DNA from: an uncultured bacterium
Lineage (GTDB): Bacteria > Bacillota > Clostridia > Lachnospirales > Lachnospiraceae
Length of the DNA stretch: 64,000 nt
Direction: 5' to 3'
NCBI GenBank assembly: GCA_947073545.1
Contig: CAMTMP010000001.1
Coordinates: 62,001 to 126,000 of the forward strand
Shown in pieces: positions 44,080 to 53,440 of the stretch (positions are counted from its first letter, which is position 1; each line of letters opens with the position of its first letter). Under the pieces are notes generated by a model, which had not been told where the DNA came from, searched no databases, and saw only the letters and a list, made by a program, of their open reading frames with translations. Made by a program: the position numbers and the translations under genes.

Positions 44080-45456
44080 ATGGCAGAACAACAGAAAAAC
44101 GGGCTGGAGGAAGCCCTGGAGACCGGCGCATCCGCGGCACACCTCGCCAGGGGCGCCGTAAAAGCGGGAAAGGCAGTGTCCGGCGCGGCAAAAGGCGCGG
44201 CGGCAGGCGGTCCCTATGGCGCGGCAGCCGGGGCTTTATGGGAAGGACGCAGGTTTATTGGAAAGTTTGTGGCGGCGGCCGCTGTGTTACTGCTGCTTCC
44301 AGTGCTGTTTCTGCTTATGCTTCCCGGCCTGCTCTTTGACGGCTTTTCCTCCGCCTTCTCTCCGGCGGACCCGGAAACACCCATCCTGAACAGTGAAAAT
44401 ACTCTTATAGAGAATGCCAATACCATCACCTATACCATCAGCGCCATCCTGGGGGAAGGCATGGAGGATGTCATGAACCGGATCGAACGGGATTTTGCCG
44501 CCTCGGGCGGAGACGGAATGGAGGTCATCAACCCTTATGAGGCAGTCCCCGTATACAATGCAAATCTCTTTGTTTCCCAGTACTGTGCGGCGAAGGAAAA
44601 GGACTTTGCGGATATCTCCATTGCTGACATGGCGGCTGTCATGCGCCGGGGGAAATCCCACCTCTATTCCTACCAGCGGACAGAGGAAATACGGGAAAAA
44701 ACAGTAGAAGACCCGGATACCGGAGAAGAAACGACCATATCAGAGAAATGGATGATCTATACCATTTCCTATAATGGGGAAGCCTATTTTGCCGACCAGG
44801 TATTTGCCCTTACGGATGAGCAGAAAAGCCTTGCCTCGGATTATGCACAAAATTTAAGCCTTTTTCTGGGGGACGGGCTGATACAGAACCTGGAGGACTG
44901 GGAAGGAAACAGCATCCCTTCCCTGGGCGATGTCCGTTTCACGGACGGAGCCACGGAGGTTGTCTACTTCAACCAGCTGGATGAACGCTACGCCGGTAAG
45001 CCCTACGGCACCGACCATATCGGCGGCTACGGCTGCGGTCCAACATCCATGGCGATTGTGGTATCCTCCCTGGCGGGTGAGACCGTTGACCCGGAGCAGA
45101 TGGCCCGGTGGGCTTATGAGAACGGCTACTGGTGCAAAGGCAGCGGTTCCTACCATGCCCTGATCCCAGGGGCCGCTGCACACTGGGGACTTGCCGTTTC
45201 CGGCTGCTCCCCCTCGGAACCCCAGCGGATACTGGATGCCCTGGCAGACGGGAAACTGGTGGTGGCTATCATGTCAAAGGGACACTTTACAAGCGGCGGC
45301 CATTTTATCGTGCTGCGGGGCGTAAAGGACGGGAAGATCCTGGTGGCGGACCCCGCCAGCTACAGACGGAGCGGACAGCTCTGGGATCTTTCCATTATTT
45401 TAAACGAAGCCAGCAGGCGTGCCGGTGCGGGCGGCCCCTTCTGGATCATCGGCTGA
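44080..45456 (+). CDS. Conjugal C39-like cysteine peptidase (putative wall hydrolase)
   Basis: 458 residues beginning immediately after the previous stop. A Gly/Ala-rich cytoplasmic region (about 1–65) precedes one membrane helix (AAAVLLLLPVLFLLMLPGLL). A middle domain follows (about 100–280), then a papain-fold domain of the C39 type: Cys in GGYGCGPTSMAIV, His in SGGHFIVLRGV and Asp in ILVADPASY. In Firmicute ICEs this slot usually holds a VirB1-like lysozyme/NlpC-P60 hydrolase that opens the wall for the conjugation channel, so this is probably its functional replacement. A C39 activity on peptide bridges is inferred. Confidence 0.82.
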   Translation: MAEQQKNGLEEALETGASAAHLARGAVKAGKAVSGAAKGAAAGGPYGAAAGALWEGRRFIGKFVAAAAVLLLLPVLFLLMLPGLLFDGFSSAFSPADPETPILNSENTLIENANTITYTISAILGEGMEDVMNRIERDFAASGGDGMEVINPYEAVPVYNANLFVSQYCAAKEKDFADISIADMAAVMRRGKSHLYSYQRTEEIREKTVEDPDTGEETTISEKWMIYTISYNGEAYFADQVFALTDEQKSLASDYAQNLSLFLGDGLIQNLEDWEGNSIPSLGDVRFTDGATEVVYFNQLDERYAGKPYGTDHIGGYGCGPTSMAIVVSSLAGETVDPEQMARWAYENGYWCKGSGSYHALIPGAAAHWGLAVSGCSPSEPQRILDALADGKLVVAIMSKGHFTSGGHFIVLRGVKDGKILVADPASYRRSGQLWDLSIILNEASRRAGAGGPFWIIG

Positions 45457-45559
45457 ACCGCCCTGCCGGAGTCCGGCCATGAAACCTGTTTACGGACGGT
45501 TCCGCTCTGCATCTGCCCATGGCCGGAACTGACACACTGCGAAAGAGAGGTACTACTAC

Positions 45560-48500
45560 ATGAACCATCAAAATGACCATGATACCTATATCATCCCGCC
45601 GAACTTTGTAGACACGGGCACATTTTTCGGCGGCATGTTCCGGGCAAGGAACGTGATCGAGGCCGGCATCCTTGCCGCCGTGACCGGGCTGCCGGTATTT
45701 TTATTCCTTCCCCTGAGCCTGACCGCGCGGATCATCGTGCTGTGCCTGACCACCTTGCCCCTTGTGCTGTTTGCCCTGATCGGCATATCGGGGGAAAGCC
45801 TGTCGTCTTTCCTAGTCATCTTCTTAAAGTATATGAAGAACCGCCGCATCGTGGGCGGCGAAGGACAGGAAGCCATACGGAAAGCCCCCCGTTCAAAAAA
45901 AGAGAGAAAAAAGCACCGGAAAGGAAAACACAGTAATGAGGAAATTACGGCATCAGAAGATGCCGCCCAAAGTACAAAGCCCGCCGGAAAAAACACTTCC
46001 GGTAAAAATGACAGGATTGGCGGCATATCCGGCTGGAAGCGCAAAGGGGAAGACGATTTTCCCGCAGAGTTCGACCAGGTGAAAGGATATGAGATACGGC
46101 AGAAGCTCCGGCCCAGCCAGACACAGAAAAAACAGCAGGCCGGAACGAAAGCGAAAAAATCTTCCAAAGGAAGTAAGAGGGCATCAGAAAAGATTTCCGG
46201 AAAAAGGACTTCACAAAAAACAGGCCGTCCGGATCGCAGGAACAGCCAGCATAAAAAGAACCGCTCCCCCAGAAAACCTCTGCACACGCCGGAACCCCAG
46301 TTTACCCACTTAAACCCGGTGTCGGACTACCTGCCCATCCGTAAGATAGAAAACGGCGTCATCTATACAAAAGACCACCGGTATGTCAAGGTGGTGGAGG
46401 TGATCCCCATCAACTTCCTGCTCCGGAGCGCCCGGGAACAGAGGAGCATTATCTATTCCTTTGTTTCCTATTTAAAAATAAGCCCCGTAAAGCTCCAGTT
46501 CAAGGTGCTGACCCGCCGGGCGGATATCGGGCGCCACATGGACACGGTGCGCCGGGAGATGGCACAGGAGACCAATGAGCAGTGCCGGCTCATGCAGGAG
46601 GATTACCTGCAGTTCATCCAGCAGATCTGCTCCCGTGAAGCGGTGACGCGCCGGTTTTTCCTGATCTTTGAATATGAACCCTGGGGGAACGCAAGGCGCA
46701 CGGACGAGGAAGGGGAGGCCATCGGTTCTTTGCAGTCCACCGTCCATACTGCATCCAATTATCTCCGCCAGTGCGGGAATGAAGTGGTTCTGCCGGATAA
46801 CGAGGACGAGTTTACCATAGATGTTCTCTATAATCTCCTGTGCCGGAAGGAAAGCGCCGCAAAGCCCCTCCCTGTCCGGGCAAAAGAAGTAGTGGCCCAG
46901 TACATGGCAAATGGAAGGGAGGCGGAAATCGACCATATCCCGGCCGGGGAATTTATCGCCCCCGCAGGCATTGACTTTACCCACGGAAGGTATCTGTGCA
47001 TTGACGGGCTTTATTATGCCTACCTGCTGATCCCCTCCGACGGCTATAAGACCCATGTGCCGGCCGGCTGGCTCAGCCTGATGGTCAACGCCGGGGACGG
47101 GATCGACCTGGACATGTTCCTCTCCCGCCAGCCCAAAGAGCGCATCATCCAGAAGGTGGGCCAGCAGCTCCGCATCAACCGTTCCCGGATCAAGGACGCC
47201 AGCGACACCAACACGGACTTTGACGATATCGACAGCGCCATCCGGAGCGGCTATTTCCTGAAGGACGGGCTGGCAAACAATGAAGACTTTTACTTTATGA
47301 ACCTGCTGATCACCATCACGGCTCCCAATGAAGAGGATCTGGAATGGAAGGTGAGCGAGATGAAGAAACTCCTGCTCTCCCAGGACATGCGGGTATCCTC
47401 CTGCCACTTCCGGGAAGAACAGGCATTCCTCACCGCCCTGCCCCTGGTGTCCGTAGATAAAGGGCTGTATGAGCGCAGCAAACGAAACCTCCTGACCGGG
47501 GGCGCGGCAAGCTGCTACCCTTTCACCAGCTATGAGATGTGCGATGACAACGGCATCCTTCTGGGGGTGAACAAATACAACAGCTCCCTGATCATCGTGG
47601 ATATCTTCAATTCCACCGTCTACAAAAACGCAAACATGGCGATCCTTGGGACCTCCGGTGCAGGCAAGACCTTTACCATGCAGCTTATGGCCTTACGGAT
47701 GAGAAGAAAAGGCATTCCCATTTTTATCATCGCACCGTTAAAAGGGCATGAGTTCCACCGGGCCTGCGCCAACGTGGGAGGCGAATTTATCCAGGTCTCA
47801 CCGGCAAGCCCCCACTGCATCAATGTAATGGAGATCCGGCAGGTGGACCGCACTGTGAACGAACTGCTGGACGGTCCCGGCATCCAGCTCTCGGAACTGG
47901 CAGAGAAGATCCAGCGGCTCCATATCTTTTTCAGCCTGCTGATCCCGGACATGAACCATGAGGAGCGCCAGCTTCTGGACGAAGCCCTGATCCATACCTA
48001 CAACAAAAAGGGCATCACCCATGACAACGCTTCCCTGGCAGATCCAAAAAATCCGGAACAATACCGTGAAATGCCGGTGCTGGGCGACCTTTATGAGATT
48101 TTAAAGAAATCCGCCGCCACCAGAAGGCTTGCAAATATCTTAAACCGCCTGGTGAACGGCTCCGCCAGCACCTTCAACCAGCAGACCAACGTATCTTTAG
48201 ACAATAAATATACCGTACTGGATATCTCTTCCCTGACCGGGGACCTGCTCACCGTGGGGATGTTTGTCGCACTGGATTTCGTCTGGGACCGTGCCAAGGA
48301 AGACCGTACCGAGGAAAAGACCATCTTTATTGACGAATGCTGGCAGCTCCTGTCCGGCGCCGGCGCCACGGGCACACGCCTTGCCGGGGATTTTGTCCTG
48401 GAGATCTTCAAGACCATCCGGGGATACGGCGGCTCTGCGGTCTGCGCCAGCCAGGACTTAAACGACTTTTTCAATCTGGATGAAGGCCGGTTTGGGAAAG

Positions 48501-48766
48501 GCATCATCAACAACTCCAAGACCAAGATCATCCTGAACCTGGAGGATGACGAGGCCATGCGCGTGCAGAGCGCCCTCCACCTCTCCGATGCGGAGATCAT
48601 GGAAGTCACCCACTTTGAACGGGGCAGCGGCCTGATCAGCACCAACAACAATAACATCATGGTGGAATTTAAGGCAAGCCCAGTGGAAAAAGACCTGATC
48701 ACCACGGACCGGAGGGAGCTGAAAGACATTGTGGAGCGGATGCGCCGGCAGAATGAAGCCGGATAG
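45560..48766 (+). CDS. PrgI–VirB4 fusion conjugation ATPase
   Basis: 1068 residues. Residues about 1–100 look like PrgI, a small two-helix transfer protein (NFVDTGTFFGGMFRARNVIE, AAVTGLPVFLFLPLSL). A long Lys/Ser/Arg-rich linker follows (about 108–245), then a VirB4 ATPase (about 250–1060) with Walker A GTSGAGKT (697–704) and Walker B TIFIDECWQL (Asp925, Glu926). PrgI and VirB4 are usually separate adjacent genes in Firmicute ICEs, so this is a fusion. VirB4 powers assembly of the type IV secretion channel. The poly-basic linker may contact DNA or membranes. Confidence 0.9.
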   Translation: MNHQNDHDTYIIPPNFVDTGTFFGGMFRARNVIEAGILAAVTGLPVFLFLPLSLTARIIVLCLTTLPLVLFALIGISGESLSSFLVIFLKYMKNRRIVGGEGQEAIRKAPRSKKERKKHRKGKHSNEEITASEDAAQSTKPAGKNTSGKNDRIGGISGWKRKGEDDFPAEFDQVKGYEIRQKLRPSQTQKKQQAGTKAKKSSKGSKRASEKISGKRTSQKTGRPDRRNSQHKKNRSPRKPLHTPEPQFTHLNPVSDYLPIRKIENGVIYTKDHRYVKVVEVIPINFLLRSAREQRSIIYSFVSYLKISPVKLQFKVLTRRADIGRHMDTVRREMAQETNEQCRLMQEDYLQFIQQICSREAVTRRFFLIFEYEPWGNARRTDEEGEAIGSLQSTVHTASNYLRQCGNEVVLPDNEDEFTIDVLYNLLCRKESAAKPLPVRAKEVVAQYMANGREAEIDHIPAGEFIAPAGIDFTHGRYLCIDGLYYAYLLIPSDGYKTHVPAGWLSLMVNAGDGIDLDMFLSRQPKERIIQKVGQQLRINRSRIKDASDTNTDFDDIDSAIRSGYFLKDGLANNEDFYFMNLLITITAPNEEDLEWKVSEMKKLLLSQDMRVSSCHFREEQAFLTALPLVSVDKGLYERSKRNLLTGGAASCYPFTSYEMCDDNGILLGVNKYNSSLIIVDIFNSTVYKNANMAILGTSGAGKTFTMQLMALRMRRKGIPIFIIAPLKGHEFHRACANVGGEFIQVSPASPHCINVMEIRQVDRTVNELLDGPGIQLSELAEKIQRLHIFFSLLIPDMNHEERQLLDEALIHTYNKKGITHDNASLADPKNPEQYREMPVLGDLYEILKKSAATRRLANILNRLVNGSASTFNQQTNVSLDNKYTVLDISSLTGDLLTVGMFVALDFVWDRAKEDRTEEKTIFIDECWQLLSGAGATGTRLAGDFVLEIFKTIRGYGGSAVCASQDLNDFFNLDEGRFGKGIINNSKTKIILNLEDDEAMRVQSALHLSDAEIMEVTHFERGSGLISTNNNNIMVEFKASPVEKDLITTDRRELKDIVERMRRQNEAG

Positions 48767-48769
48767 CAT

Positions 48770-48845
48770 ACAGGATTACGCACCGTATACGCACGGATTA
48801 CGCAATATGATTTTCATTACGTCCGTTATACGCACAGATTACGCA
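48770..48845 (+). repeat. Iteron-like direct repeats after virB4
   Basis: Three near copies: ACAGGATTACGCA (48770–48782), GTATACGCACGGATTACGCA (48785–48804) and TTATACGCACAGATTACGCA (48826–48845). The core (A/G)GATTACGCA is repeated with about one or two helical turns between copies and also resembles CATTACGTCC between copies 2 and 3. It is non-coding, between virB4 and the next gene. It could be a replication origin iteron cluster, oriT-associated binding sites or an operator. Confidence 0.6.
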
Positions 48846-48878
48846 TTTACAGAAAAACCAGAAAGGAAGGTGGCGCCA

Positions 48879-49406
48879 GTGAAGACAAGGGCAGACCTGT
48901 ACGGCCATGAGGCCACGGAGCTGCTCCGGATCATATCCATGTATCCGGGGCTTTCAGAAAAACAGTTATGCCGGTTCTACCCGGATAAGGAGGATGTCAC
49001 GAAAAACCTGCTCTCCCACTTATCCAGACAGGGACGCACCCGGCAGGCAGACACCGGGGGATATTTCCCATATGGGAACTGCCGGGCAGAAACGGATTCC
49101 GGCATGGTGCGGGCGGCATGGGTGCTGCTGGACTTTATCGACAGGGCGGAATACCACTCATCCAGTGAGTTCCCTGTGAAGATCGCTTTTTTCTCCGGCG
49201 GCGAGCTGTATGAGATCATCCATGCCGCTGCCGGACAGGAAGCCCTTGTCGCCCATGCCCTGCGCCAGAGCCGTGACAGCGGGAGCCGCCGCATCGTGCT
49301 GGTGGACAATCCGGAACAGATCCCTTTGCTGGAATTTCCGGGAATTACCGGGTTCTGTACGGCGGATGCCAGCGGAAACATAAACTACTATAAAAAAACA
49401 ACATAA
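48879..49406 (+). CDS. ICE hypothetical protein with winged-helix-like N-terminus
   Basis: 175 residues from GTG 48879, preceded by AAGGAAGG; the track's start, 50 codons upstream, would read through the repeat array. The N-terminal third (ATELLRIISMYPGLSEKQLC, RFYPDKEDVTKNLLSHLSRQ) looks like a winged helix. The rest is alpha/beta (FFSGGELYEIIHAAAGQEAL, IVLVDNPEQIPLLEFPG). It is placed between virB4 and virD4 with two other unknown genes, so it may belong to relaxosome or replication functions. No family recognised with confidence. Confidence 0.7.
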   Translation: MKTRADLYGHEATELLRIISMYPGLSEKQLCRFYPDKEDVTKNLLSHLSRQGRTRQADTGGYFPYGNCRAETDSGMVRAAWVLLDFIDRAEYHSSSEFPVKIAFFSGGELYEIIHAAAGQEALVAHALRQSRDSGSRRIVLVDNPEQIPLLEFPGITGFCTADASGNINYYKKTT

Positions 49407-49425
49407 GAAGATTGGAGGGATGTAG

Positions 49426-50088
49426 GTGAACCGAAAAATCATCTCACGCCGGATCGCGGATATCCAGAACAGCCTTTCACGGCTGAACAGCCATATCTGC
49501 GCCATGGATTCCCTGGATATCCAGCGTTATCCGGAAAACTATGAAACCATGTCAACCGAAGCCGCCCTGCGGGCCGAAGAGACCGCCTGCCAGCTCAGGA
49601 ATCTCCTCTACGCTTCCACCTCTGTCCCAAAAGCAGAGTACCTTGTGAAAGCCGGGGAAGTACACGGCATTAAGATCAGCTATGAAAACGGCATCCTGGA
49701 GGTATCCCTTCCACGGCTGCTTCCAAAGAAAAAAATGCGGCAGAGCAGCCTGTTCCTGCTTGATCCTCTCCATGCAACTCTGGGACAGTATGCAAAAGAA
49801 CATCCCATGCCCCACTTCCGGGAATGCGTGGTATGCATCTCTCACGTATACGACCATGAACTGCCGGACTGGTGCCTTCTGGACTATGACAACCTGCAGC
49901 AGAAACAGATCCTGGATGCTATCGCCCTGTATGTGATGGCGGACGACAGCGGGCTTTTATGTGATGCCTACAATACCACGGAGCTTGGGGATCAGAACGG
50001 CACCCATATCTACATCATGGAAAAAAGCCGCTTTGCCGGATGGCTCTCCGGCAGGAAAAAGGAGCTGAAATCCATATCGGATTTTTAA
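49426..50088 (+). CDS. ICE hypothetical protein
   Basis: 220 residues with GTG start (GGAGGGATGTAG before it). The N-terminal half is helical (RRIADIQNSLSRLNSHICAM, AALRAEETACQLRNLLYAS). The C-terminal half is alpha/beta (GIKISYENGILEVSLPRLLP, ATLGQYAKEHPMPHFRECVV). Soluble and without catalytic motifs visible by eye. Co-directional with the transfer operon. I recognise the type as recurrent in Lachnospiraceae ICEs but cannot name it. Confidence 0.7.
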   Translation: MNRKIISRRIADIQNSLSRLNSHICAMDSLDIQRYPENYETMSTEAALRAEETACQLRNLLYASTSVPKAEYLVKAGEVHGIKISYENGILEVSLPRLLPKKKMRQSSLFLLDPLHATLGQYAKEHPMPHFRECVVCISHVYDHELPDWCLLDYDNLQQKQILDAIALYVMADDSGLLCDAYNTTELGDQNGTHIYIMEKSRFAGWLSGRKKELKSISDF

Positions 50089-50230
50089 TGGTTTTTGGGC
50101 TTTCCTCACCCCATACAGCCAGAACCAGAAAAATATTGCATTTATTGGACTTTATCTGCGGCTGACGGAATTCTGTTTACCGAAGTCTTTAGCCGCCCCG
50201 GTAAAGAACCGGAAAAGGAGGTGATTTTTT

Positions 50231-51352
50231 ATGTCCCATAAGGACACATTTCCCAGGCAGGACACACTGGGCCGTTACCTGCTTGAACTGGCCGCTGTCT
50301 GCGGCGAGTTCCCGTCCAGCCTTCTCCCCCGCATCCCCGGCAGTCCCAGTTATAAGGAGGCGGTCATAACTTCACTGAAAAAAGAGGGGCTGCTGCGGGT
50401 ATTCTACAAAGACAGGCTGCGAGGTTTCCGCCTGGGACGGCGGACAAAGGGCATGCTTCTGGCAGAGAACCCCGAACGGTTTTCCTTTTACCTGACCGGG
50501 GATACGGACACCAACCGGATCAGGAGCGAAGTGACGAGAAGGATGAGGCTGCACCGGACAGCGGAGACTTATGCCGCCATGCTGAACGCAGGTGCGGCTG
50601 TCTTCCGGGACGAAAAGCCCCCTGTCTTTTTACCGGAGGCTGTTCCCATCCCCGTCCTGAAAACCCCTGCCTTTTACAGTTCCCGCGAGGTTAAGGAAAT
50701 GGGGATTGAGATGGTAAAGATCAGAAGTTCCCGTATGACCGGCGTGCTCCTTGCGCCGTCCGGCATCTTCCTTACCTATAACAGCGGCCCGTATATGGCC
50801 AAATGGGACTACCGGGCAGAACAGCGGGCACAGGTTTTATTAAGGATGGTCCTCTGCCACCAGCGGATGTCCTTCCAATATGCCAGGACGGAAGTTTCCG
50901 GCCTGCTGTTTTGCGACACCCTGGAACCTTTTTATCAGATTCTGGAAGAAAGCGACAGCCATACCCGCTGTTTCTTCCTTCTGGACGGGAACTATGAGCA
51001 TTTTTACTACCTGACCAACGACCATTACGGGGATACGCTGCTGAAACTCTTATGCGACCCGGTAAAAACAGTGGAACTTGACCACATGCTGATGCAGGGC
51101 CTTTGCCCAAAGGACGCGGGACTTCCCATAGAGCATGACGCCCTGGACGGGAACGGAAATCCGGTCCTGTTCGGCTATTTTCTGGATATCCCCCGCATCA
51201 ACCGTTTCCATACGGCGCTCCAGCTGCAGGAACGGACAGGAACCCTTATCTGCTTTGACTTCCAAAAGGAAGTTCTCCACCGCTCCTGCGGCGGGCAGGC
51301 AGAGTTTTCCACCATCAGCTTTGCAAAATTTGAAAGGAGGTTTTTCCCATAG
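50231..51352 (+). CDS. ICE protein upstream of VirD4, winged-helix-like
   Basis: 373 residues, ATG 50231 with AAAGGAGG upstream. An N-terminal winged-helix region (YLLELAAVCGEFPSSLLPRI, KEAVITSLKKEGLLRVFYKD) precedes a mixed domain (FFLLDGNYEHFYYLTNDHYG, LFGYFLDIPRINRFH). The size and location directly before the coupling protein resemble replication-relaxation-type proteins, which aid processing of transferred DNA. That is a pattern guess. Its stop codon overlaps the presumed AUA start of virD4. Confidence 0.7.
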   Translation: MSHKDTFPRQDTLGRYLLELAAVCGEFPSSLLPRIPGSPSYKEAVITSLKKEGLLRVFYKDRLRGFRLGRRTKGMLLAENPERFSFYLTGDTDTNRIRSEVTRRMRLHRTAETYAAMLNAGAAVFRDEKPPVFLPEAVPIPVLKTPAFYSSREVKEMGIEMVKIRSSRMTGVLLAPSGIFLTYNSGPYMAKWDYRAEQRAQVLLRMVLCHQRMSFQYARTEVSGLLFCDTLEPFYQILEESDSHTRCFFLLDGNYEHFYYLTNDHYGDTLLKLLCDPVKTVELDHMLMQGLCPKDAGLPIEHDALDGNGNPVLFGYFLDIPRINRFHTALQLQERTGTLICFDFQKEVLHRSCGGQAEFSTISFAKFERRFFP

Positions 51353-53370
51353 ACAAGAAAAAATTACTGAAAGGGCTGATCACTGCCCCCATCGCCGTCC
51401 TTGCCATCCTGTATGCGGGCGGCTATCTGGGGCAGTTCATCGGCAACTACGCCCTCTGGAAACAGGGCGGCGGCTATCCGGGGGACGGCACTTCCCCCCT
51501 GTCTCCCTCTCCCGTCCTGTCTGTCTGCCTCCGTGCGGCGGTGCATCCGCCATACGGGATCTACGGGATATTTATCTGCATCGGGCTTCTTGCGGTACTT
51601 CTGCTCCTTATCATGCGGATCGGATACAGCGATACCGGGGAATATGACGAAGACCGGAATTTCACCTATTCCGCCAAAGGCACCTACGGCACGTCCGGAT
51701 GGATGAGCCGTAAGGAAATGGCCGGCGTGCTGGAGCTGGTGTCCGATTTACACAAGTATCAGGGAATTGTTCTGGGCATGCTGGACCGGAAAGCAGTCTG
51801 TGTGCCGGAGAAAACAAGACTCAACAGCAACCTGGCAGTCTACGGCGCCAGCGGCTCCATGAAGACCCGTTCCTTCTGTATGAACCGCATCCTGCAGGGG
51901 GTATCCCGCGGGGAATCCCTGGTGATCTGTGATCCCAAATCGGAGTTATACGAAAAGTCCAGCGAATACCTGCGTGACAAAGGCTATACCGTCCGTGTGT
52001 TCAATCTGGTCAATCCCGAAAACTCGGATTCCTGGAACTGTCTTTCAGAAGTGGAGGGGCAGGAACTGATGGCACAGCTCTTTGTGGATGTCATCATCAG
52101 GAATACCACTGGCGGCGGCAAGGGAGACCATTTCTGGGATTCCGCAGAAATGAACCTGTTAAAAGCACTGGTGCTGTATGTGGACAAGGGCTACCCGCCG
52201 GAGAACCGGAACATGGGCCAGGTTTACCAGCTCATTACCCTCAATTCCGAAACAGCGCTGAACAGCCTGTTTGAAGTCCTGCCCATCAACCACCCGGCAA
52301 AAGCCCCTTACAGCCTTTTCAAGCAGGCATCCGATTCTGTGCGGAGCGGTGTTATCATCGGGCTGGGGAGCCGCCTGCAGGTATTCCAGTCGGAACTGAT
52401 CAAAAAGATCACGGCAAGGGATGAAATCGACCTGGAACTGCTGGGACAGAAACCCTGTGCCTATTTCCTTGTGACCAGCGACCAGGACAGCACCTTTGAT
52501 TTTCTGGCATCCCTGTTTTTATCCTTTGTGTTCATCAAGCTGGTGCGGTATGCGGATAAAAACTGTGAGGGCGGAAGGCTTCCTGTGCCCGTCCATGTAT
52601 TAGGGGAGGAGCTGACCGCCTGCGGAACCATCCCCGACCTCTCCCGGCGCCTGAGCGTGATCCGCTCCCGGAACATCTCCATGTCCTGCGTGTTCCAGAA
52701 CCTTGCGGGACTGCAGAACCGGTATCCGCTGAACCTCTGGCAGGAGATCTTAGGGAATTGTGATGTCCAGCTCTTTCTGGGATGCACTGACCCCCTGACT
52801 GCGGAATTTGTCTCCTCCCGTACCGGACTGGCAAGCGTGGCAGTCTCCAGCAAGTCCAAGCAGTTAGGAACCTGGCGGATCTCCAACTACACGCCGGAGT
52901 ACCGGGAGACCAGCGGTGTGGGAAAGCGGCCTGTGCTGACGCCTGATGAAGTGCTGCGCCTGTCCATTGATGAAGCTCTGGTCATCATCCGTGGAAAGAA
53001 GACCTTAAAGGTGGATAAGATGGATTATTCCAAACATCCGGAATATCCCCTGCTGCGCTCCTGCAAGGCATCCGCTCATATCCCGGAATGGAGACGGCTG
53101 GAAATGGAAACGGCTGCCCCACCGGAACCGGCCATAAAGCCCGCTCCACAAAAAGGAGTTACAACGCAGGCAGGAAAAACAGCTTCCAGACCCACCCCAA
53201 AGGCAGGGACGAAGCCCGTCACAAAAGGGAATGCAAAGACACCGGCACCGGATGCACAGCAGAAAGCATCCTCTTCTTCGGCAGCCATGCCGAAAAAGGA
53301 TTCCCCTGCCGCATCTTCCGGCACGCCTGCCGGGATCGTATCCACGGACAGGGATTCCATCATGTCCTGA
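51349..53370 (+). CDS. VirD4/TraG-like type IV coupling protein (AUA start)
   Basis: 673 residues if read from ATA 51349, eight bases after a perfect AAAGGAGG. An in-frame TGA lies at 51331, and no ATG, GTG or TTG occurs in frame until GTG 51541, so the track's 609-residue version would lose the first membrane helix (LITAPIAVLAILYAGGYLG). A second helix (IYGIFICIGLLAVLLLLIMR) precedes the ATPase: Walker A GASGSMKT (166–173) and a Walker B region VHVLGEELTACGTIPDL, where the usual DE pair reads GEE. It links the relaxosome to the type IV channel. The Pro/Lys/Ala-rich tail after about 580 is probably an unstructured docking segment. Confidence 0.9.
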   Translation: MDKKKLLKGLITAPIAVLAILYAGGYLGQFIGNYALWKQGGGYPGDGTSPLSPSPVLSVCLRAAVHPPYGIYGIFICIGLLAVLLLLIMRIGYSDTGEYDEDRNFTYSAKGTYGTSGWMSRKEMAGVLELVSDLHKYQGIVLGMLDRKAVCVPEKTRLNSNLAVYGASGSMKTRSFCMNRILQGVSRGESLVICDPKSELYEKSSEYLRDKGYTVRVFNLVNPENSDSWNCLSEVEGQELMAQLFVDVIIRNTTGGGKGDHFWDSAEMNLLKALVLYVDKGYPPENRNMGQVYQLITLNSETALNSLFEVLPINHPAKAPYSLFKQASDSVRSGVIIGLGSRLQVFQSELIKKITARDEIDLELLGQKPCAYFLVTSDQDSTFDFLASLFLSFVFIKLVRYADKNCEGGRLPVPVHVLGEELTACGTIPDLSRRLSVIRSRNISMSCVFQNLAGLQNRYPLNLWQEILGNCDVQLFLGCTDPLTAEFVSSRTGLASVAVSSKSKQLGTWRISNYTPEYRETSGVGKRPVLTPDEVLRLSIDEALVIIRGKKTLKVDKMDYSKHPEYPLLRSCKASAHIPEWRRLEMETAAPPEPAIKPAPQKGVTTQAGKTASRPTPKAGTKPVTKGNAKTPAPDAQQKASSSSAAMPKKDSPAASSGTPAGIVSTDRDSIMS

Positions 53371-53440
53371 AACCAAAATGCTATGGAACAGCCCATTTCC
53401 GGGCTGTTATATAGAATAACAACACAATGGAGGTAAACAT

